Positions 34,865 to 44,994 are shown, counted from the first letter of the stretch. The stretch: DNA of 64,000 nucleotides from Bacteroidota bacterium (GCA_018818065.1 JAHISV010000010.1:78621-142620); one strand, 5' to 3'. The notes: generated from the letters alone by a model not told the origin. A program made the numbers and translations.

Positions 34865-36187
34865 ATGAGTGCTAAAACACTATTTGCTGGTGGCGCTCTT
34901 GGTACATTGATGCTAGAAAGACGTAATGTCTTAATGGACCCGAATTTCACCAGGGAGTTACACACAGATATAACACCGTATACTACTGCTATTATGCATG
35001 GGAATACGAAGACAGGGATTCCAGATCCAATGTTCAAGATGTTCGAACATAGAACTGGTGTCCTAAAGATGCAATTTCAAGTAACAAGTAATGTTACAAT
35101 TCCCGCTGACAGAACAGCTTCAGCAGATGTCACTATCAAGGATGGTACTACTCTTGGTCTTGCTGGTGAGAAAAACAATACAGCTGATGACTCTTACAAG
35201 AACTTCACGTTCGATGTCTGGTCAAAAGATGGCGTTAAAAAAGGTGGTGCATATCTATTATCTGTAACAGATGGCACTAAAGTAAAATTCAAACTGACTT
35301 CTCCAATTGCTATCGTGTTAGCTAACGATGACTATTTCGTTGTTACTGGTAACGCAAATGGTGAAGGTGGATATTCAAGAGAAGCATGGGCTGACGAACT
35401 AACCTTAGTTCAGAACCAATGCCAAATCTTTGAAACACCTGTTGAAGTTACAGGAACTTTGTACGAAGCTGCTCTTAAAGGTTATAGCAACGAACTTGCT
35501 AGACTCCGTAAAGATAAGCAGATGCTTCACTCTCTTCAAAAGGAAGATACATGGCTTAAAGGTTGGTCGCCACTTGGTACTAATATGTCTGGGGCTAACA
35601 GTTTTGTAGACGGTAAGTTGACTGACTCCGATGGTAAGGTCGTAAGAACTACAATGGGATTTATCCCAATCGTAGAGACTTATGGTTCTGACTCTGGTGA
35701 CAATCAAAACCGTTTCTCAATCAATGGTGCTGCTTACGACTATTCTAACTCTGTTGATCAGTTCGAGAAGATATTCACAAACTCTGCCGATGGTGATACG
35801 AAATTTGGTTTCTCTGGACGTGGTGCGCTTGGTTTCTGGTCTAAACTGTTAGCTGCTTCTCGCGTAGCTGGTGGTGCAGGTTGGGATATAGAACTTTCAG
35901 ATAAGAAAAGAAACAAGCTTGGTTTCAATGTACGTATTCTTTCAACCCCTCATGGAGATCTACACTTAACTCCAACTAAAGCGTTGAGAGGAAACTACAA
36001 TCAAACAATCTGTATCCCTGACATGGCGAACATTTTCCATGCAACATACAGGGCTTCCCGTTTCGACCATAACATCAAAACTGATAACGGTTATGATGGC
36101 GTTAAAGACAGATACTTCTCTGATGAAGGTGTCGGTATGACGTTAATAGAAAATCATCAGATCATGACCATTAAGCAGGGAGCGTAA
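34865..36187 (+). CDS. Major capsid protein
   Basis: 440 residues with a mostly beta pattern. The block VQNQCQIFETPVEVTGTLYE and following ELARLRKDKQMLHSLQKE matches the HK97-fold family of SU10/DUF5309-type capsid proteins I know from podoviruses. It has the expected length and sits directly after the scaffold. The leader is AAGGATAAAGAT. Main virion shell subunit. Confidence 0.75.
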   Translation: MSAKTLFAGGALGTLMLERRNVLMDPNFTRELHTDITPYTTAIMHGNTKTGIPDPMFKMFEHRTGVLKMQFQVTSNVTIPADRTASADVTIKDGTTLGLAGEKNNTADDSYKNFTFDVWSKDGVKKGGAYLLSVTDGTKVKFKLTSPIAIVLANDDYFVVTGNANGEGGYSREAWADELTLVQNQCQIFETPVEVTGTLYEAALKGYSNELARLRKDKQMLHSLQKEDTWLKGWSPLGTNMSGANSFVDGKLTDSDGKVVRTTMGFIPIVETYGSDSGDNQNRFSINGAAYDYSNSVDQFEKIFTNSADGDTKFGFSGRGALGFWSKLLAASRVAGGAGWDIELSDKKRNKLGFNVRILSTPHGDLHLTPTKALRGNYNQTICIPDMANIFHATYRASRFDHNIKTDNGYDGVKDRYFSDEGVGMTLIENHQIMTIKQGA

Positions 36188-36190
36188 TCT

Positions 36191-36574
36191 ATGAGCTGGA
36201 ATGATGACGTAATAAACAGGATGTATGTGGCAGATGAAAATGTCGCTTTGCCCGCAGCTGCTGGCTCTGGGTATTCTGATGTGATAAAGGATCTTCGTCC
36301 TGACCTTTCAAAAGAAGCTAGGACAATAGGTTTCCAATTTCAGGCTTCTGCTGTAACAGGAACTAATATCGATGTGGCGTTATGCGGATCATTGAAAGCG
36401 GATGGATCAACTCCATTCCTTTTGAAAGATGCTCTCGTAGCTGACATTACAGATGACACTCTGGTTTCTGGTGTCGTGGATCTTAATGAATACCCTGCTC
36501 CATACTACCTAATCAGGTATACAGTGGATGTAGATGAATCACTGAACACAATCACAGCCAAAATATTCGGCTAA
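36191..36574 (+). CDS. Virion protein (127 aa), possibly capsid decoration
   Basis: Begins MSWNDDVINRMYVADENVAL; beta-rich without transmembrane segments. It follows the capsid gene by 3 bases and is followed by a terminator, so it is the last gene of the capsid transcription unit. Decoration or head-completion role is inferred from position only. Confidence 0.5.
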   Translation: MSWNDDVINRMYVADENVALPAAAGSGYSDVIKDLRPDLSKEARTIGFQFQASAVTGTNIDVALCGSLKADGSTPFLLKDALVADITDDTLVSGVVDLNEYPAPYYLIRYTVDVDESLNTITAKIFG

Positions 36575-36580
36575 AATAAT

Positions 36581-36600
36581 GGGGGGCTTCGGCTCCCCTT
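36581..36600 (+). terminator. UUCG-tetraloop terminator after capsid cluster
   Basis: A 7-bp GC-rich stem (one G-U) closed by TTCG, followed by TTATATT. It likely reduces transcription after the highly expressed capsid genes. Confidence 0.7.
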
Positions 36601-36619
36601 ATATTCCAAAGGATAGAGA

Positions 36620-37729
36620 ATGAGCTTACAGGGTACAGTTGAATCATACATAGGCATTAGTTCAGATACAACAGCATTGAAAGCATGGCTTGAAGCTGGT
36701 TCTGAAGATGTTGCCAGGAAACTAGGTGAACGTTATTTCGATCAGATCTCTGAATCGGCTGCTGTTACTGTGGATGGTTATACAGTTAACGGGTTGATAA
36801 AGCATGTGCATAAAGCTAATCAGCCTACAATCAACATACCTATTGATCAAAAGGCTCTAGCATCAGATCCGAAGTCCATGTGGTTTGCGACTGAAGATTC
36901 CCCTGTTCATTATTATTCCAATGGCAAAGTGTATATCCTGCCTGGTGGTGGTGATATTGAACTGATAAAATTTCCAACTGTCTCGGTTACAGGAACAACG
37001 TTAGGCAAGTACAATTCTCACATGATTCAGGCTACTGTTTTGTATGGCTCGATTCAAGCAGCTATCAAAGCATTTAGTGATTCCCTTCGAAGTATTAGCA
37101 CTTCTGCTATTGGCATACCTGTCTTTATTGGCACGCCAGATTTCGCATTAACTGATGATGACAAAATAGCATTATCTACAATTTACTTCGATGGAGTTAA
37201 CGGGGTTACTCCCCTTACTTTGGATCACACACTGGTAGACTCAAATGTCCCGACTTACACAGTGGATGATACAACAATCAGTTACACAGGAATGGATGCA
37301 AGTTTATCACAAGATGATGCTGAAATGGTACAGGCGTTTTCAAGTAAGGCTGGGCTTGAATTAAACGAGTTCCAGAAATCACAGTATGAGAGATTGAATA
37401 ACTTCAATAAAGATAACGTGGTTTACCAGGCAAAGATCCAGAAGGCAATTGAAGAATTAAGAGTTCAGCAGCAGAAACTTGCGGCTGTGTATGACCAAGA
37501 ATTTAAGAAAGACTTGACAGAGAAGCAGTTCAATGCTGCAAAAAGTTACGAAGCAAAGGTTACTGAATACCGTACAAAATTAGAACAATTCCAATCAAAC
37601 GTACAGATATACTCAGCACAAATTCAGGAAGAAGCAGGGTTGAGAGCTGCAAGTATCCAGACAGCTCAAGCTATGTTGCAGTTGATTCCTTCGCTGAGGA
37701 ATGAATACAACTTAACTACGAGTAGATAA
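36620..37729 (+). CDS. Structural protein with C-terminal coiled coil (connector/adaptor candidate)
   Basis: 369 residues. The first half is beta-rich (VDGYTVNGLIKHVHKANQPT); the second is a long coiled coil (ELRVQQQKLAAVYDQEFKKD; KVTEYRTKLEQFQSNVQIYS). Position after capsid and before a likely adaptor suggests a head-tail connector. Leader AAAGGATAGAGA supports the start. Its TAA stop overlaps the next ATG (TAATG). Confidence 0.45.
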   Translation: MSLQGTVESYIGISSDTTALKAWLEAGSEDVARKLGERYFDQISESAAVTVDGYTVNGLIKHVHKANQPTINIPIDQKALASDPKSMWFATEDSPVHYYSNGKVYILPGGGDIELIKFPTVSVTGTTLGKYNSHMIQATVLYGSIQAAIKAFSDSLRSISTSAIGIPVFIGTPDFALTDDDKIALSTIYFDGVNGVTPLTLDHTLVDSNVPTYTVDDTTISYTGMDASLSQDDAEMVQAFSSKAGLELNEFQKSQYERLNNFNKDNVVYQAKIQKAIEELRVQQQKLAAVYDQEFKKDLTEKQFNAAKSYEAKVTEYRTKLEQFQSNVQIYSAQIQEEAGLRAASIQTAQAMLQLIPSLRNEYNLTTSR

Positions 37730-38337
37730 TGACATTACAGCATATAATCGAAACAGTACAAATGACATTCCCAAGAATGGGAATAACTCAATTGCTTTCT
37801 ATGTCCAATCAGACTGAAGAAAAATTTGCTTCAGAGACTGGCATAATCAGGAAAGTAATTAGCTTAACGGAAGTCGAAACAGATCTCCCGACTGATTTTG
37901 AGAAGATTGATAATTACAAATTTATAGTTGAAAATGGTAGTACCATTGAGACGCTTTTCAAGATCGTCATGATTAATGGCAAATTCGTTGTCATACAGAT
38001 TGACAATACCACAATTACAGCTATCCCTTCACCTGTCACAAGCATTGAGTTGGAGTATTACGCAAAGCCAACACCATTGACGGGCAAAACAAGCTCTCTG
38101 ACAATTCCTGAAAAATACTCCGATGCCATTATAGCTAAGATCCTTGAGAAGCTGTATGCAAGAACTCCTGTGACAATGGCTTCATACACTACTGGAACTA
38201 ACATGCTAGGCATTGATCGCAACATGGTTAGGTACTGGAAGAGTGAATATAGAGAACAAGTAATTGACGCGAAGAAAGAAGCAAATTCAAGAAATGATAA
38301 ATCGGAATGGCATTTCCAAGGAACTGATGATGAATGA
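37729..38337 (+). CDS. Tail adaptor-like structural protein (202 aa)
   Basis: Begins MTLQHIIETVQMTFPRMGIT, then beta hairpins (FIVENGSTIETLFKIVMING) and helical LEKLYARTPVTMASYTTGTN near the end. Length, position and helix-rich end fit podovirus adaptor proteins that join portal to the nozzle. Family is not certain. Confidence 0.5.
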   Translation: MTLQHIIETVQMTFPRMGITQLLSMSNQTEEKFASETGIIRKVISLTEVETDLPTDFEKIDNYKFIVENGSTIETLFKIVMINGKFVVIQIDNTTITAIPSPVTSIELEYYAKPTPLTGKTSSLTIPEKYSDAIIAKILEKLYARTPVTMASYTTGTNMLGIDRNMVRYWKSEYREQVIDAKKEANSRNDKSEWHFQGTDDE

Positions 38338-38590
38338 ACACGAATGCACTAAAGGCGAAGAGTTAGAAAATTTAGAAACCTTAATGACTGAAGTCCGAGA
38401 CTTGGTTAAGTATGTCTACGTGCGAAATGGCGGGGGTGCTAAGGTACGATATGAACGCGCTGACTTTGAGCAAAGGGTTTACAACTCAATGAGTCCGTAT
38501 GCATACTGGAAAAAAGCTGTTTCGTTAGCTGCTCAGATCACGATCATTCTGGGACTTGTATTCGCATTAAGTAAAATGGGAGCTATGTAA
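38327..38590 (+). CDS. Small protein with one C-terminal membrane segment (87 aa)
   Basis: From ATG 38327 (GGAA upstream; the longer frame from 38264 is not supported). A cytosolic acidic/helical part precedes the membrane helix AAQITIILGLVFALSKM at the end. A C-terminal anchor next to holin and endolysin genes suggests a lysis accessory factor. It overlaps the adaptor gene by 11 bases and the holin by one base. Confidence 0.5.
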   Translation: MMNEHECTKGEELENLETLMTEVRDLVKYVYVRNGGGAKVRYERADFEQRVYNSMSPYAYWKKAVSLAAQITIILGLVFALSKMGAM

Positions 38591-39015
38591 TGTTTGAAGG
38601 AATTTTAGGATTAGTCGGGACGATTATTAGTCCGATTACAAATTTGATTGACAATCTCAGTACCTCAGATGAAGAAAAACTAAAACTGAAGAATGAGTTA
38701 TTACAAATTGAAAATGCTGCAAAATTGAACGCATTGGAGTATGAGAAAACAGTTGTGGATGCCAAAGCTAAGGTGATGGTAGCTGAGTTAGAGCAGAAAG
38801 ATAATTACGTGAAACGAGCCAGACCAACGATTCTTTATGGTGGCTTATTCGCCTTGTTTACTAACTACATAATACTCCCTTGGATAGCTCATTTTACTGG
38901 TGGATCATTACCAAGCATCGATCTTCCTTCTGAGTTTTGGTACGCTTGGGGTGGTGTAGCGAGTGTGTATTCATTCAGACGAACCGATGAAAAAATTAAA
39001 GGGGTACAGTCGTGA
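38590..39015 (+). CDS. Holin (GTA-type 3TM holin-like)
   Basis: 141 residues with an N-terminal segment (GILGLVGTIISPITNLIDNL), a coiled-coil-like acidic helix, and two C-terminal membrane helices (TILYGGLFALFTNYIILPWI; FWYAWGGVASVYSFRR). This pattern matches phage GTA_holin_3TM-like proteins that form membrane lesions to release endolysin. The next gene is the endolysin, with an overlapping start. Confidence 0.7.
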   Translation: MFEGILGLVGTIISPITNLIDNLSTSDEEKLKLKNELLQIENAAKLNALEYEKTVVDAKAKVMVAELEQKDNYVKRARPTILYGGLFALFTNYIILPWIAHFTGGSLPSIDLPSEFWYAWGGVASVYSFRRTDEKIKGVQS

Positions 39016-39527
39016 CAGAAAGATTCGAAATAGCATTCCCGAAATTAATGAAACGTGAAAAGGGATACGTAAATGATCCTGACGATCCAGGTGGTGAAAC
39101 CAGATGGGGATTCAGTAAGAGATCATATCCTGATGAAGATATAAAGAATCTGACTATTGAGAGGGCTAAAGAGCTGGCTTTTAGTGACTTCTGGTTGCCT
39201 GCTTACGACCAGATTAAAAGCGAAAGATTAGCAATTAAAATCTTTGACATAGGATTCAACACTTCTCCGAAAGGACAGAAAACATTTAAGAAACCTGTGA
39301 AGACAGTTCAGAAGACTTTGAATAGATGGTACATGGAAAACTTAATTGAGGATGGACTGATAGGTGGAAAAACTATTTCTGCTATTAACAGAGTTAGATA
39401 TCAACCTTCGCTTTACAGTCTGTTTATCTTCATGTCTTCTTCAGAATACGATGAAATAATTAAGAACAGACCTACGAGCGAAAAGTATCGTGCTGGCTGG
39501 CTAAATAGATTATACGAGACAGACTAA
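39012..39527 (+). CDS. Endolysin, GH108 N-acetylmuramidase-like
   Basis: 171 residues. The N-terminus MKREKGYVNDPDDPGGETRW is the GH108 signature: catalytic Glu near residue 17 and the DPGGET loop. A C-terminal part ends in SEKYRAGWLNRL, the typical peptidoglycan-binding PG_binding_3-like end. Degrades peptidoglycan for host lysis. No signal peptide, so it relies on the holin. GTGA overlap with the holin gene. Confidence 0.85.
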   Translation: MTERFEIAFPKLMKREKGYVNDPDDPGGETRWGFSKRSYPDEDIKNLTIERAKELAFSDFWLPAYDQIKSERLAIKIFDIGFNTSPKGQKTFKKPVKTVQKTLNRWYMENLIEDGLIGGKTISAINRVRYQPSLYSLFIFMSSSEYDEIIKNRPTSEKYRAGWLNRLYETD

Positions 39528-41881
39528 TGAGTAAAGATACGTTAAATATAGAGACTTTCAATATGGGTATTATGAGGAATCCAGACAGTAAGGATATTCC
39601 TGCTAATGCTGCTTCATCATCGAAGAATATTGAATCGGTATTTGCTGAAGGAAAACTGAAAGGTATCCCTAAGCCATTGCTTGCTGATGGCGACAAACAA
39701 GATGCCAAGACAGCAAAAAGAGCTGTATGGTTGAAGAAATCTGATGATACTGAAACGATGGTGTTCCATGACGGATCAGCTATAAAGTACATTGAAGACT
39801 ATTACGGTTCTCACAATCTTGCTGACCCTGGGATTGCAGTTTCAGCTTGTACATTGGTTCCTTCAAACAGATCTGTATTCGTTGGATCTGGTGATGCAGT
39901 AAGCGAACTCTTTTATAATGATTTCACTCCCTGGGCTACGTTGGTAACTGAAGGATCGGGTAATTCAGGAGTTGACGAGTTTGAAATCAATGGAGCTATA
40001 ACCTCTTATGGCGGGACCAAGACAATCGAGATAGCAAGTGTAACTGATGTCGAAGCCTCTGGGTTTAATATTACTGTAAGTGATGATGATTATTTTATGT
40101 TTACCTATGCAGGGCATGGATTAGCTGCTGGACAAACGATACTGTTGAGCTACGAACTATTCATATACTCTGGTGGATTTACAGGTGCAGTTTATATGCC
40201 TGTCAGTGCGGAAATGATGGTTGCTAAGACAGTAGGTGATGTGGTTTACCTTGATGCTCCCTATTGGTATTCCAGAGAATTAACTGACGGTGTAGCCTTT
40301 GATTATATCAAGGCGGGATCAGGCTCATACAAGATTGATAATCAAACGACAATCAAGATCAACGGTACTTCGAAACTATTAGAAAGCGGACAATCCTACG
40401 ATCTTGGACAAGGATTATCTGTTCAATTTGGAACACTCCTTGGGTGGGCTGCTGGTGACACCTGGACAGTAAGCATTGCGAACGCCAATGCTGAATCTTT
40501 AGCTGTGTCTAATGTTGAGTATAGCAACTTTGCAAGCTCTGAAATTATTAAGATAACTGGGAACCATAATTACCCAGGCGAAATATTCCAAAAGAATACG
40601 ACATATTTATATACGCATAGCCTTATATATAACGGATTACACGAATCTCCTTTAGCTAAGAAAAACGTCACTCCTATCAACATCTATACTGGTGCAAGTA
40701 AGGGAAGGATAGAGTGTAGAATCAAAAATTACGCTTCTTTAGACAAGCGAGTAACTGGGATTAATATATATCGGGCTGAAGCAGCAATGCACTCAACTGT
40801 CCCTAGCGAAGAATTCCGCTTAGTGGGATCATACTCTATTAACCAAGGTAGATGGAGTAATTCAGGACCAGATAAAGTTTTGACGTTTTTCGACTACGGG
40901 AACATTGGTCCAACTTTCGAAGATAGCTCAGGGATCAGTGAAGACCTTTCAGATTTTTCAGTTACATGGGGATTAGCCTGTGAGCTGAATAATGAATTGT
41001 TCGTTGGTCAATGTATGCAGCAAGAACTTCCTGATGCACCATATATGATATTCAAATCATTGCCATTCAGGTATCAACAGTTCAATTGGACTAATGACTA
41101 TCTGAAATTACCTGACAAGCCTACTGCTATGGCAAGTTACAATGGCAGGGTTTACGTGTTCACAAAGTTTAATACATACAGAATTAATCCTACTGGCTTA
41201 TATATTGAGGATACATTTCCGAATATAGGCTGCTCAAGTAAGGACTCCCTGATAGTCACTGATTACGGGCTTTTCTGGTATGATAGCAATAACGCTTATG
41301 GAGTAATTGAAAACCAAGTAACACCAGTTTCTTACCCAATACAATATGGAACTCAGAGCTGGCATGGTTTGACCTATACTGATAGTTGGACATTATTCGA
41401 TGCAAGAAGACAGTCAATCATCTTTGCCTTTGCCCTATCATCTGGAACGGAAGTTGCCTGCTGGGTAGTGAACATTGTAAAGAAACGATGGGACTATTAC
41501 TCATTCAGTGGGCTTAGTCTAATCAAAGGATTATTCACAGGTACAAAGGGCGACATTTACCTGGTATCTAACAGTGGAGTCTATGACATTCTCAGTAAGG
41601 GTGCAGGGATGCCCTGGGAATGGATCTCAGGTGAGCTAGGCTTGAACGAATCCAGCCAGTTGAAGTATCTATACAAGTTGATCATTGATGCAACTGGTAG
41701 CCTTAAAATCGAATTCATGACCAATTCTACAAATTGGGTGACACTGACAGATGATGACATTAAAGTTGCTGGTGACTATCCTCAAGCAAAATGGATAAAG
41801 TTCAGGATCACTGATTCAGTTGGTGATAAAGTCGCGAACTCAGTTACTCTGGTGTTTAGGAGAAAGGCAGGTAAACGATAA
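39527..41881 (+). CDS. Tail nozzle-like protein (784 aa)
   Basis: N-terminal MSKDTLNIETFNMGIMRNPD is typical of podophage tail nozzle (T7 gp12-like) proteins. A beta-propeller follows with blades such as LACELNNELFVGQCMQQE, DKPTAMASYNGRVYVFTKFN and FPNIGCSSKDSLIVTDYGLF. The propeller body, length and position between lysis and fibre genes support a short-tail nozzle. Assembled as the tail tip below the portal and adaptor. Confidence 0.65.
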   Translation: MSKDTLNIETFNMGIMRNPDSKDIPANAASSSKNIESVFAEGKLKGIPKPLLADGDKQDAKTAKRAVWLKKSDDTETMVFHDGSAIKYIEDYYGSHNLADPGIAVSACTLVPSNRSVFVGSGDAVSELFYNDFTPWATLVTEGSGNSGVDEFEINGAITSYGGTKTIEIASVTDVEASGFNITVSDDDYFMFTYAGHGLAAGQTILLSYELFIYSGGFTGAVYMPVSAEMMVAKTVGDVVYLDAPYWYSRELTDGVAFDYIKAGSGSYKIDNQTTIKINGTSKLLESGQSYDLGQGLSVQFGTLLGWAAGDTWTVSIANANAESLAVSNVEYSNFASSEIIKITGNHNYPGEIFQKNTTYLYTHSLIYNGLHESPLAKKNVTPINIYTGASKGRIECRIKNYASLDKRVTGINIYRAEAAMHSTVPSEEFRLVGSYSINQGRWSNSGPDKVLTFFDYGNIGPTFEDSSGISEDLSDFSVTWGLACELNNELFVGQCMQQELPDAPYMIFKSLPFRYQQFNWTNDYLKLPDKPTAMASYNGRVYVFTKFNTYRINPTGLYIEDTFPNIGCSSKDSLIVTDYGLFWYDSNNAYGVIENQVTPVSYPIQYGTQSWHGLTYTDSWTLFDARRQSIIFAFALSSGTEVACWVVNIVKKRWDYYSFSGLSLIKGLFTGTKGDIYLVSNSGVYDILSKGAGMPWEWISGELGLNESSQLKYLYKLIIDATGSLKIEFMTNSTNWVTLTDDDIKVAGDYPQAKWIKFRITDSVGDKVANSVTLVFRRKAGKR

Positions 41882-42966
41882 TGGCTAGAAGTCCTAGAAC
41901 TGGAAACGATGCGATTGATAGACAGTTACAATATTTACATAAACGTATTGATGAACTATCTGATAATGGCAGCAAGAAAGCTACGTTAAAGGCTTACTCC
42001 CCTGTTTCGAAAACAGTAACTCCTGTTGTTGAGATAGCTGGAATAACTTCTACCTACGATCATGTTCGCGCTATTGAAGTGACTGGATTAAAAGCAGAAA
42101 TATTGAAGCTGAATGGAACTCCCATTCAAGTTAACAATAGCTCTACCGATGGGGAAAAAACTTCTGAGAGCAACGATTATATAAAGCTGTCCTGGAATAA
42201 TATAATCCATGAGGAAGGTGACGAAGTTGGCACATACCGAGTTGACCTACAATTAAATAGAGTGGGAAGCGGGTACGTAAACGAGATTCAGGCTGATGGG
42301 GTTACAGTGGATAGTAGCAGTAAAGCGAAGTTCACAAACTATGTTATTATGGCTAGAATTGAAGAAGACCAACGAGATCCATATAAAGTTCTTTCGATGG
42401 CTCCCTACCCGATTGAATACAGTTATACGAATTATGTAAAAGAGTGGTTCGTATTTGAGGTCATTCCAATTGATCCAAGAGTTGAGAGAGTTGAAAAGAT
42501 AATCACATCATTACCCTTCCCGAGCTACCTGAGTTTTTGGGTTGGAGCGTTGACCAGTGACGCAGTACCTGGGACAAGGGTTAGTCTTTACGCAAGGAAA
42601 TTTAACGAAGTAGGCGCGAATATTAATCTTCGTACATCAACGACATTCCCGAACGGAAGATGTGGTGATGGATTCCTGGGCGAAATCTTTATTCAAAGAA
42701 GTGGGTCAAAATCATTTTCTAGCAATATAGTATCAGGACTTGGAGCTGGTGGATATGGGTGGGCTTTATCCTCAATAGATAATGTTGACACGACTTCAGA
42801 TCGACCAAAAGTAGTTGAGCTTGAAGTGGACAATTTAAGAGTAAGGAACAAATTATCTGTAATGGAATTGTTATTCCAGCAAATCAGGGCAACTAACGGG
42901 ACATTGTTAGTGGCTACGACAGGTAAAGTAAAGAAGATAGTACGTAAAAAAGATGATGGTAAATAA
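41881..42966 (+). CDS. Tail-associated structural protein (361 aa)
   Basis: Begins MARSPRTGNDAIDRQLQYLH, then a beta-rich body (VEVTG.. and TLVVEL-type strands) and the C-terminal VMELLFQQIRATNGTLLVAT, which reads like the end of a tail baseplate or fibre-attachment module. The stop of the preceding gene overlaps the start (ATAATGG). Role in tail assembly is inferred from neighbours. Confidence 0.45.
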   Translation: MARSPRTGNDAIDRQLQYLHKRIDELSDNGSKKATLKAYSPVSKTVTPVVEIAGITSTYDHVRAIEVTGLKAEILKLNGTPIQVNNSSTDGEKTSESNDYIKLSWNNIIHEEGDEVGTYRVDLQLNRVGSGYVNEIQADGVTVDSSSKAKFTNYVIMARIEEDQRDPYKVLSMAPYPIEYSYTNYVKEWFVFEVIPIDPRVERVEKIITSLPFPSYLSFWVGALTSDAVPGTRVSLYARKFNEVGANINLRTSTTFPNGRCGDGFLGEIFIQRSGSKSFSSNIVSGLGAGGYGWALSSIDNVDTTSDRPKVVELEVDNLRVRNKLSVMELLFQQIRATNGTLLVATTGKVKKIVRKKDDGK

Positions 42967-43003
42967 TACAATTAACAAGTCACGTAAATAAGGAAAAAGA
43001 ACT

Positions 43004-43429
43004 ATGGCAAACAAGATCTATAACAAAGGATTGGCGAACTTTTTCAACGGTACAATTGACTGGGATACCGATACTTTCAAATTGATGTTACTTGATAACA
43101 CATACACGGTTGACAAGGACCATGATTTCACTGATGTTATTGGCGAAGTCTCAGGCACAGGTTATACTGCTGGTGGATTTACTCTGACGACTAAGACAGT
43201 TGTCCAGGATGATGGAAATGACAAGGTGCAGTTGACTTGTGATGATCCAAGTTGGGTAGGATTAAATGCTGGTCTGATTCAACAGGCAGTGATTTACCAG
43301 TCAACAGGTACACCTGCAACCAGTACACCACTTTTACATATTCAGGATGGGCTTCCACAGACTCCTATTGCGGCAGATTTCGTTCTGCAAATTCAAGATG
43401 GTGTTGTCTTAGAAATTAGCCAGGTGTAA
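43004..43429 (+). CDS. Phage tail-fibre-associated protein (141 aa)
   Basis: MANKIYNKGLANFFNGTIDW and DTDTFKLMLLDNTYTVDKDH form the recurrent phage structural motif 'YNKG...NGxIDW.TDTxKxMLLDN.YT.D.DH'. Such proteins sit with tail fibre genes and are probably small fibre or baseplate parts. SD AAGGA lies 9 bases before the ATG. Confidence 0.55.
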   Translation: MANKIYNKGLANFFNGTIDWDTDTFKLMLLDNTYTVDKDHDFTDVIGEVSGTGYTAGGFTLTTKTVVQDDGNDKVQLTCDDPSWVGLNAGLIQQAVIYQSTGTPATSTPLLHIQDGLPQTPIAADFVLQIQDGVVLEISQV

Positions 43430-43432
43430 TAA

Positions 43433-44521
43433 ATGAAAGCATACAAGAATTTAGCTTATTCCCCAGTGGTTTCATACGATGGGACTAACATAACATTTGA
43501 TGCAGGGGTCGAGTCTGATAGATTCGATGACCCTGCGACAGTGGGAAGTTACATTGTTCTCATTTGGAATGAAACTCTATACCCTGATCCAAGTAAGATT
43601 AAGAACTGGAAGTCTTCAAATGATATAGACTACTTTCTTGTAACTTCTAAATCTGTAAGGGTATTAACAGGAACCGAATTACAGGAAGGATCAACAACCA
43701 GTCTTTCGATTAAGGCTGATACCAATTATGGTGTAGCTCTAATTGTAAGTGAAGTCTTTATGGCTGACCTGGAAGCTGAAGTTGATGCGAATACAGATCA
43801 TAAGAATTCAACTCATGCTCCGAGTGACGCGAATAATTACTCACATCCAGCGAGTCATTCACCTTCAGTCATAACTCAGGACACAGATAATAGATTTGTG
43901 ACTGATGCTGAAAAGTCTACCTGGAACGGTAAAGCTGCTGGTGATCATAATCACTCAACTGTTTATGAACCAAAGAACACAAATATTCAAACTCACGTTG
44001 GATCTGCACACGCTCCGTCTGATGCTAATAACTATACACATCCAGCGAGTCATGCACCAAGTATTATTACCCAGGATTCAAGTAATAGGTTTACAACTGA
44101 CACTGAAAAGTCAACGTGGAATGGCAAGGCTGATGCAAGTCACGATCACAAGAAGGCTGTCATTATCAAAGTATTTGATGATGCTACTGACGTTGCAACA
44201 GGTGATGGCAAATACATATTTATGGTTCCATTAGAATTGAACGGAATGAATCTAGTTGATTGTGAAGCATTTGTAACAACTGTTTCAAGCTCAGGTTTGC
44301 CAACGGTTCAGGTTAGGAATATTACAGATACACAAGATATGCTTTCTACCAGAATAACTATTGATGCAAGTGAAAACTCTTCTCTATCAGCAGTTACGGC
44401 TCCTGTTATAAACGCTTCTTATGATGACGTTTCAACAGGTGATTTTATTGCTATTGATGTCGATGTAGCTGGTACAGGTGCAAAAGGTTTAGGTGTAATA
44501 TTATCATTCCAATTACCATAA
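43433..44521 (+). CDS. Tail fibre protein with repeated His/Asn-rich collagen-like units
   Basis: 362 residues. Two related units of about 65 residues contain (S/T)HAPSDANNY(S/T)HPASH, then a short ITQD..NRF and EKSTWNGKA block (about residues 125-180 and 195-245). This alternation is typical of trimeric tail fibres of phages and prophages. The C-terminus is beta-rich (DVDVAGTGAKGLGVILSF). It binds host receptors; specificity unknown. Confidence 0.75.
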   Translation: MKAYKNLAYSPVVSYDGTNITFDAGVESDRFDDPATVGSYIVLIWNETLYPDPSKIKNWKSSNDIDYFLVTSKSVRVLTGTELQEGSTTSLSIKADTNYGVALIVSEVFMADLEAEVDANTDHKNSTHAPSDANNYSHPASHSPSVITQDTDNRFVTDAEKSTWNGKAAGDHNHSTVYEPKNTNIQTHVGSAHAPSDANNYTHPASHAPSIITQDSSNRFTTDTEKSTWNGKADASHDHKKAVIIKVFDDATDVATGDGKYIFMVPLELNGMNLVDCEAFVTTVSSSGLPTVQVRNITDTQDMLSTRITIDASENSSLSAVTAPVINASYDDVSTGDFIAIDVDVAGTGAKGLGVILSFQLP

Positions 44522-44531
44522 GGATATTAAG

Positions 44532-44729
44532 ATGGCTAAGAAGATTAAGCTGGAAAAAGAGAAAGTTGTTAAGGTAAAAGGTCGGGGTAAGTCTAAGAAA
44601 GGCAAGGACAAAATCCATGCCGAAGTGGATGGCAAGGACATCTACCTGTTCAATAAAGAACCAATGACAGATGAACGCATTGAACGTAAACTAAATCAGT
44701 TGAGAGATAAAAATGTATTGCGATTATAA
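44532..44729 (+). CDS. Small basic protein (65 aa)
   Basis: Lys-rich start (MAKKIKLEKEKVVKVKGRGK) and an acidic/helical end with DERIERKLNQLRDKNVLRL. SD AAGGATATTAAG fits the late leader class. Located within the fibre genes; maybe a chaperone or accessory factor, unassigned. Confidence 0.4.
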   Translation: MAKKIKLEKEKVVKVKGRGKSKKGKDKIHAEVDGKDIYLFNKEPMTDERIERKLNQLRDKNVLRL

Positions 44730-44994
44730 AATAAACTCCATACTGGACGTAAATAGTATCACTCAGGATAATGCTGTTATAGTTAACGCTTGTTTATATG
44801 AGGGTGATTATCAGGACATATTAAATGAAGAAACAGGCGAAACTGAAAATCAATATGTAAGAACATCAAGATTTTATGAGTTTGCTTTATGGTATGAAGA
44901 TAGATCAATAATGTTGGCTGAAATTGAGGACGATTTGAAAGAAATTATTCAAACACAAAAGGGGAACAGGGATGTCATTGCTGAGTGTATATAG
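44713..44994 (+). CDS. Hypothetical protein in the fibre cluster (93 aa)
   Basis: Begins MYCDYKINSILDVNSITQDN; helical C-terminus with ALWYEDRSIMLAEIEDDLKE. Start overlaps the end of the 65-residue gene, and its stop overlaps the following start. It may be an assembly chaperone for the neighbouring fibre gene, by position only. Confidence 0.4.
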   Translation: MYCDYKINSILDVNSITQDNAVIVNACLYEGDYQDILNEETGETENQYVRTSRFYEFALWYEDRSIMLAEIEDDLKEIIQTQKGNRDVIAECI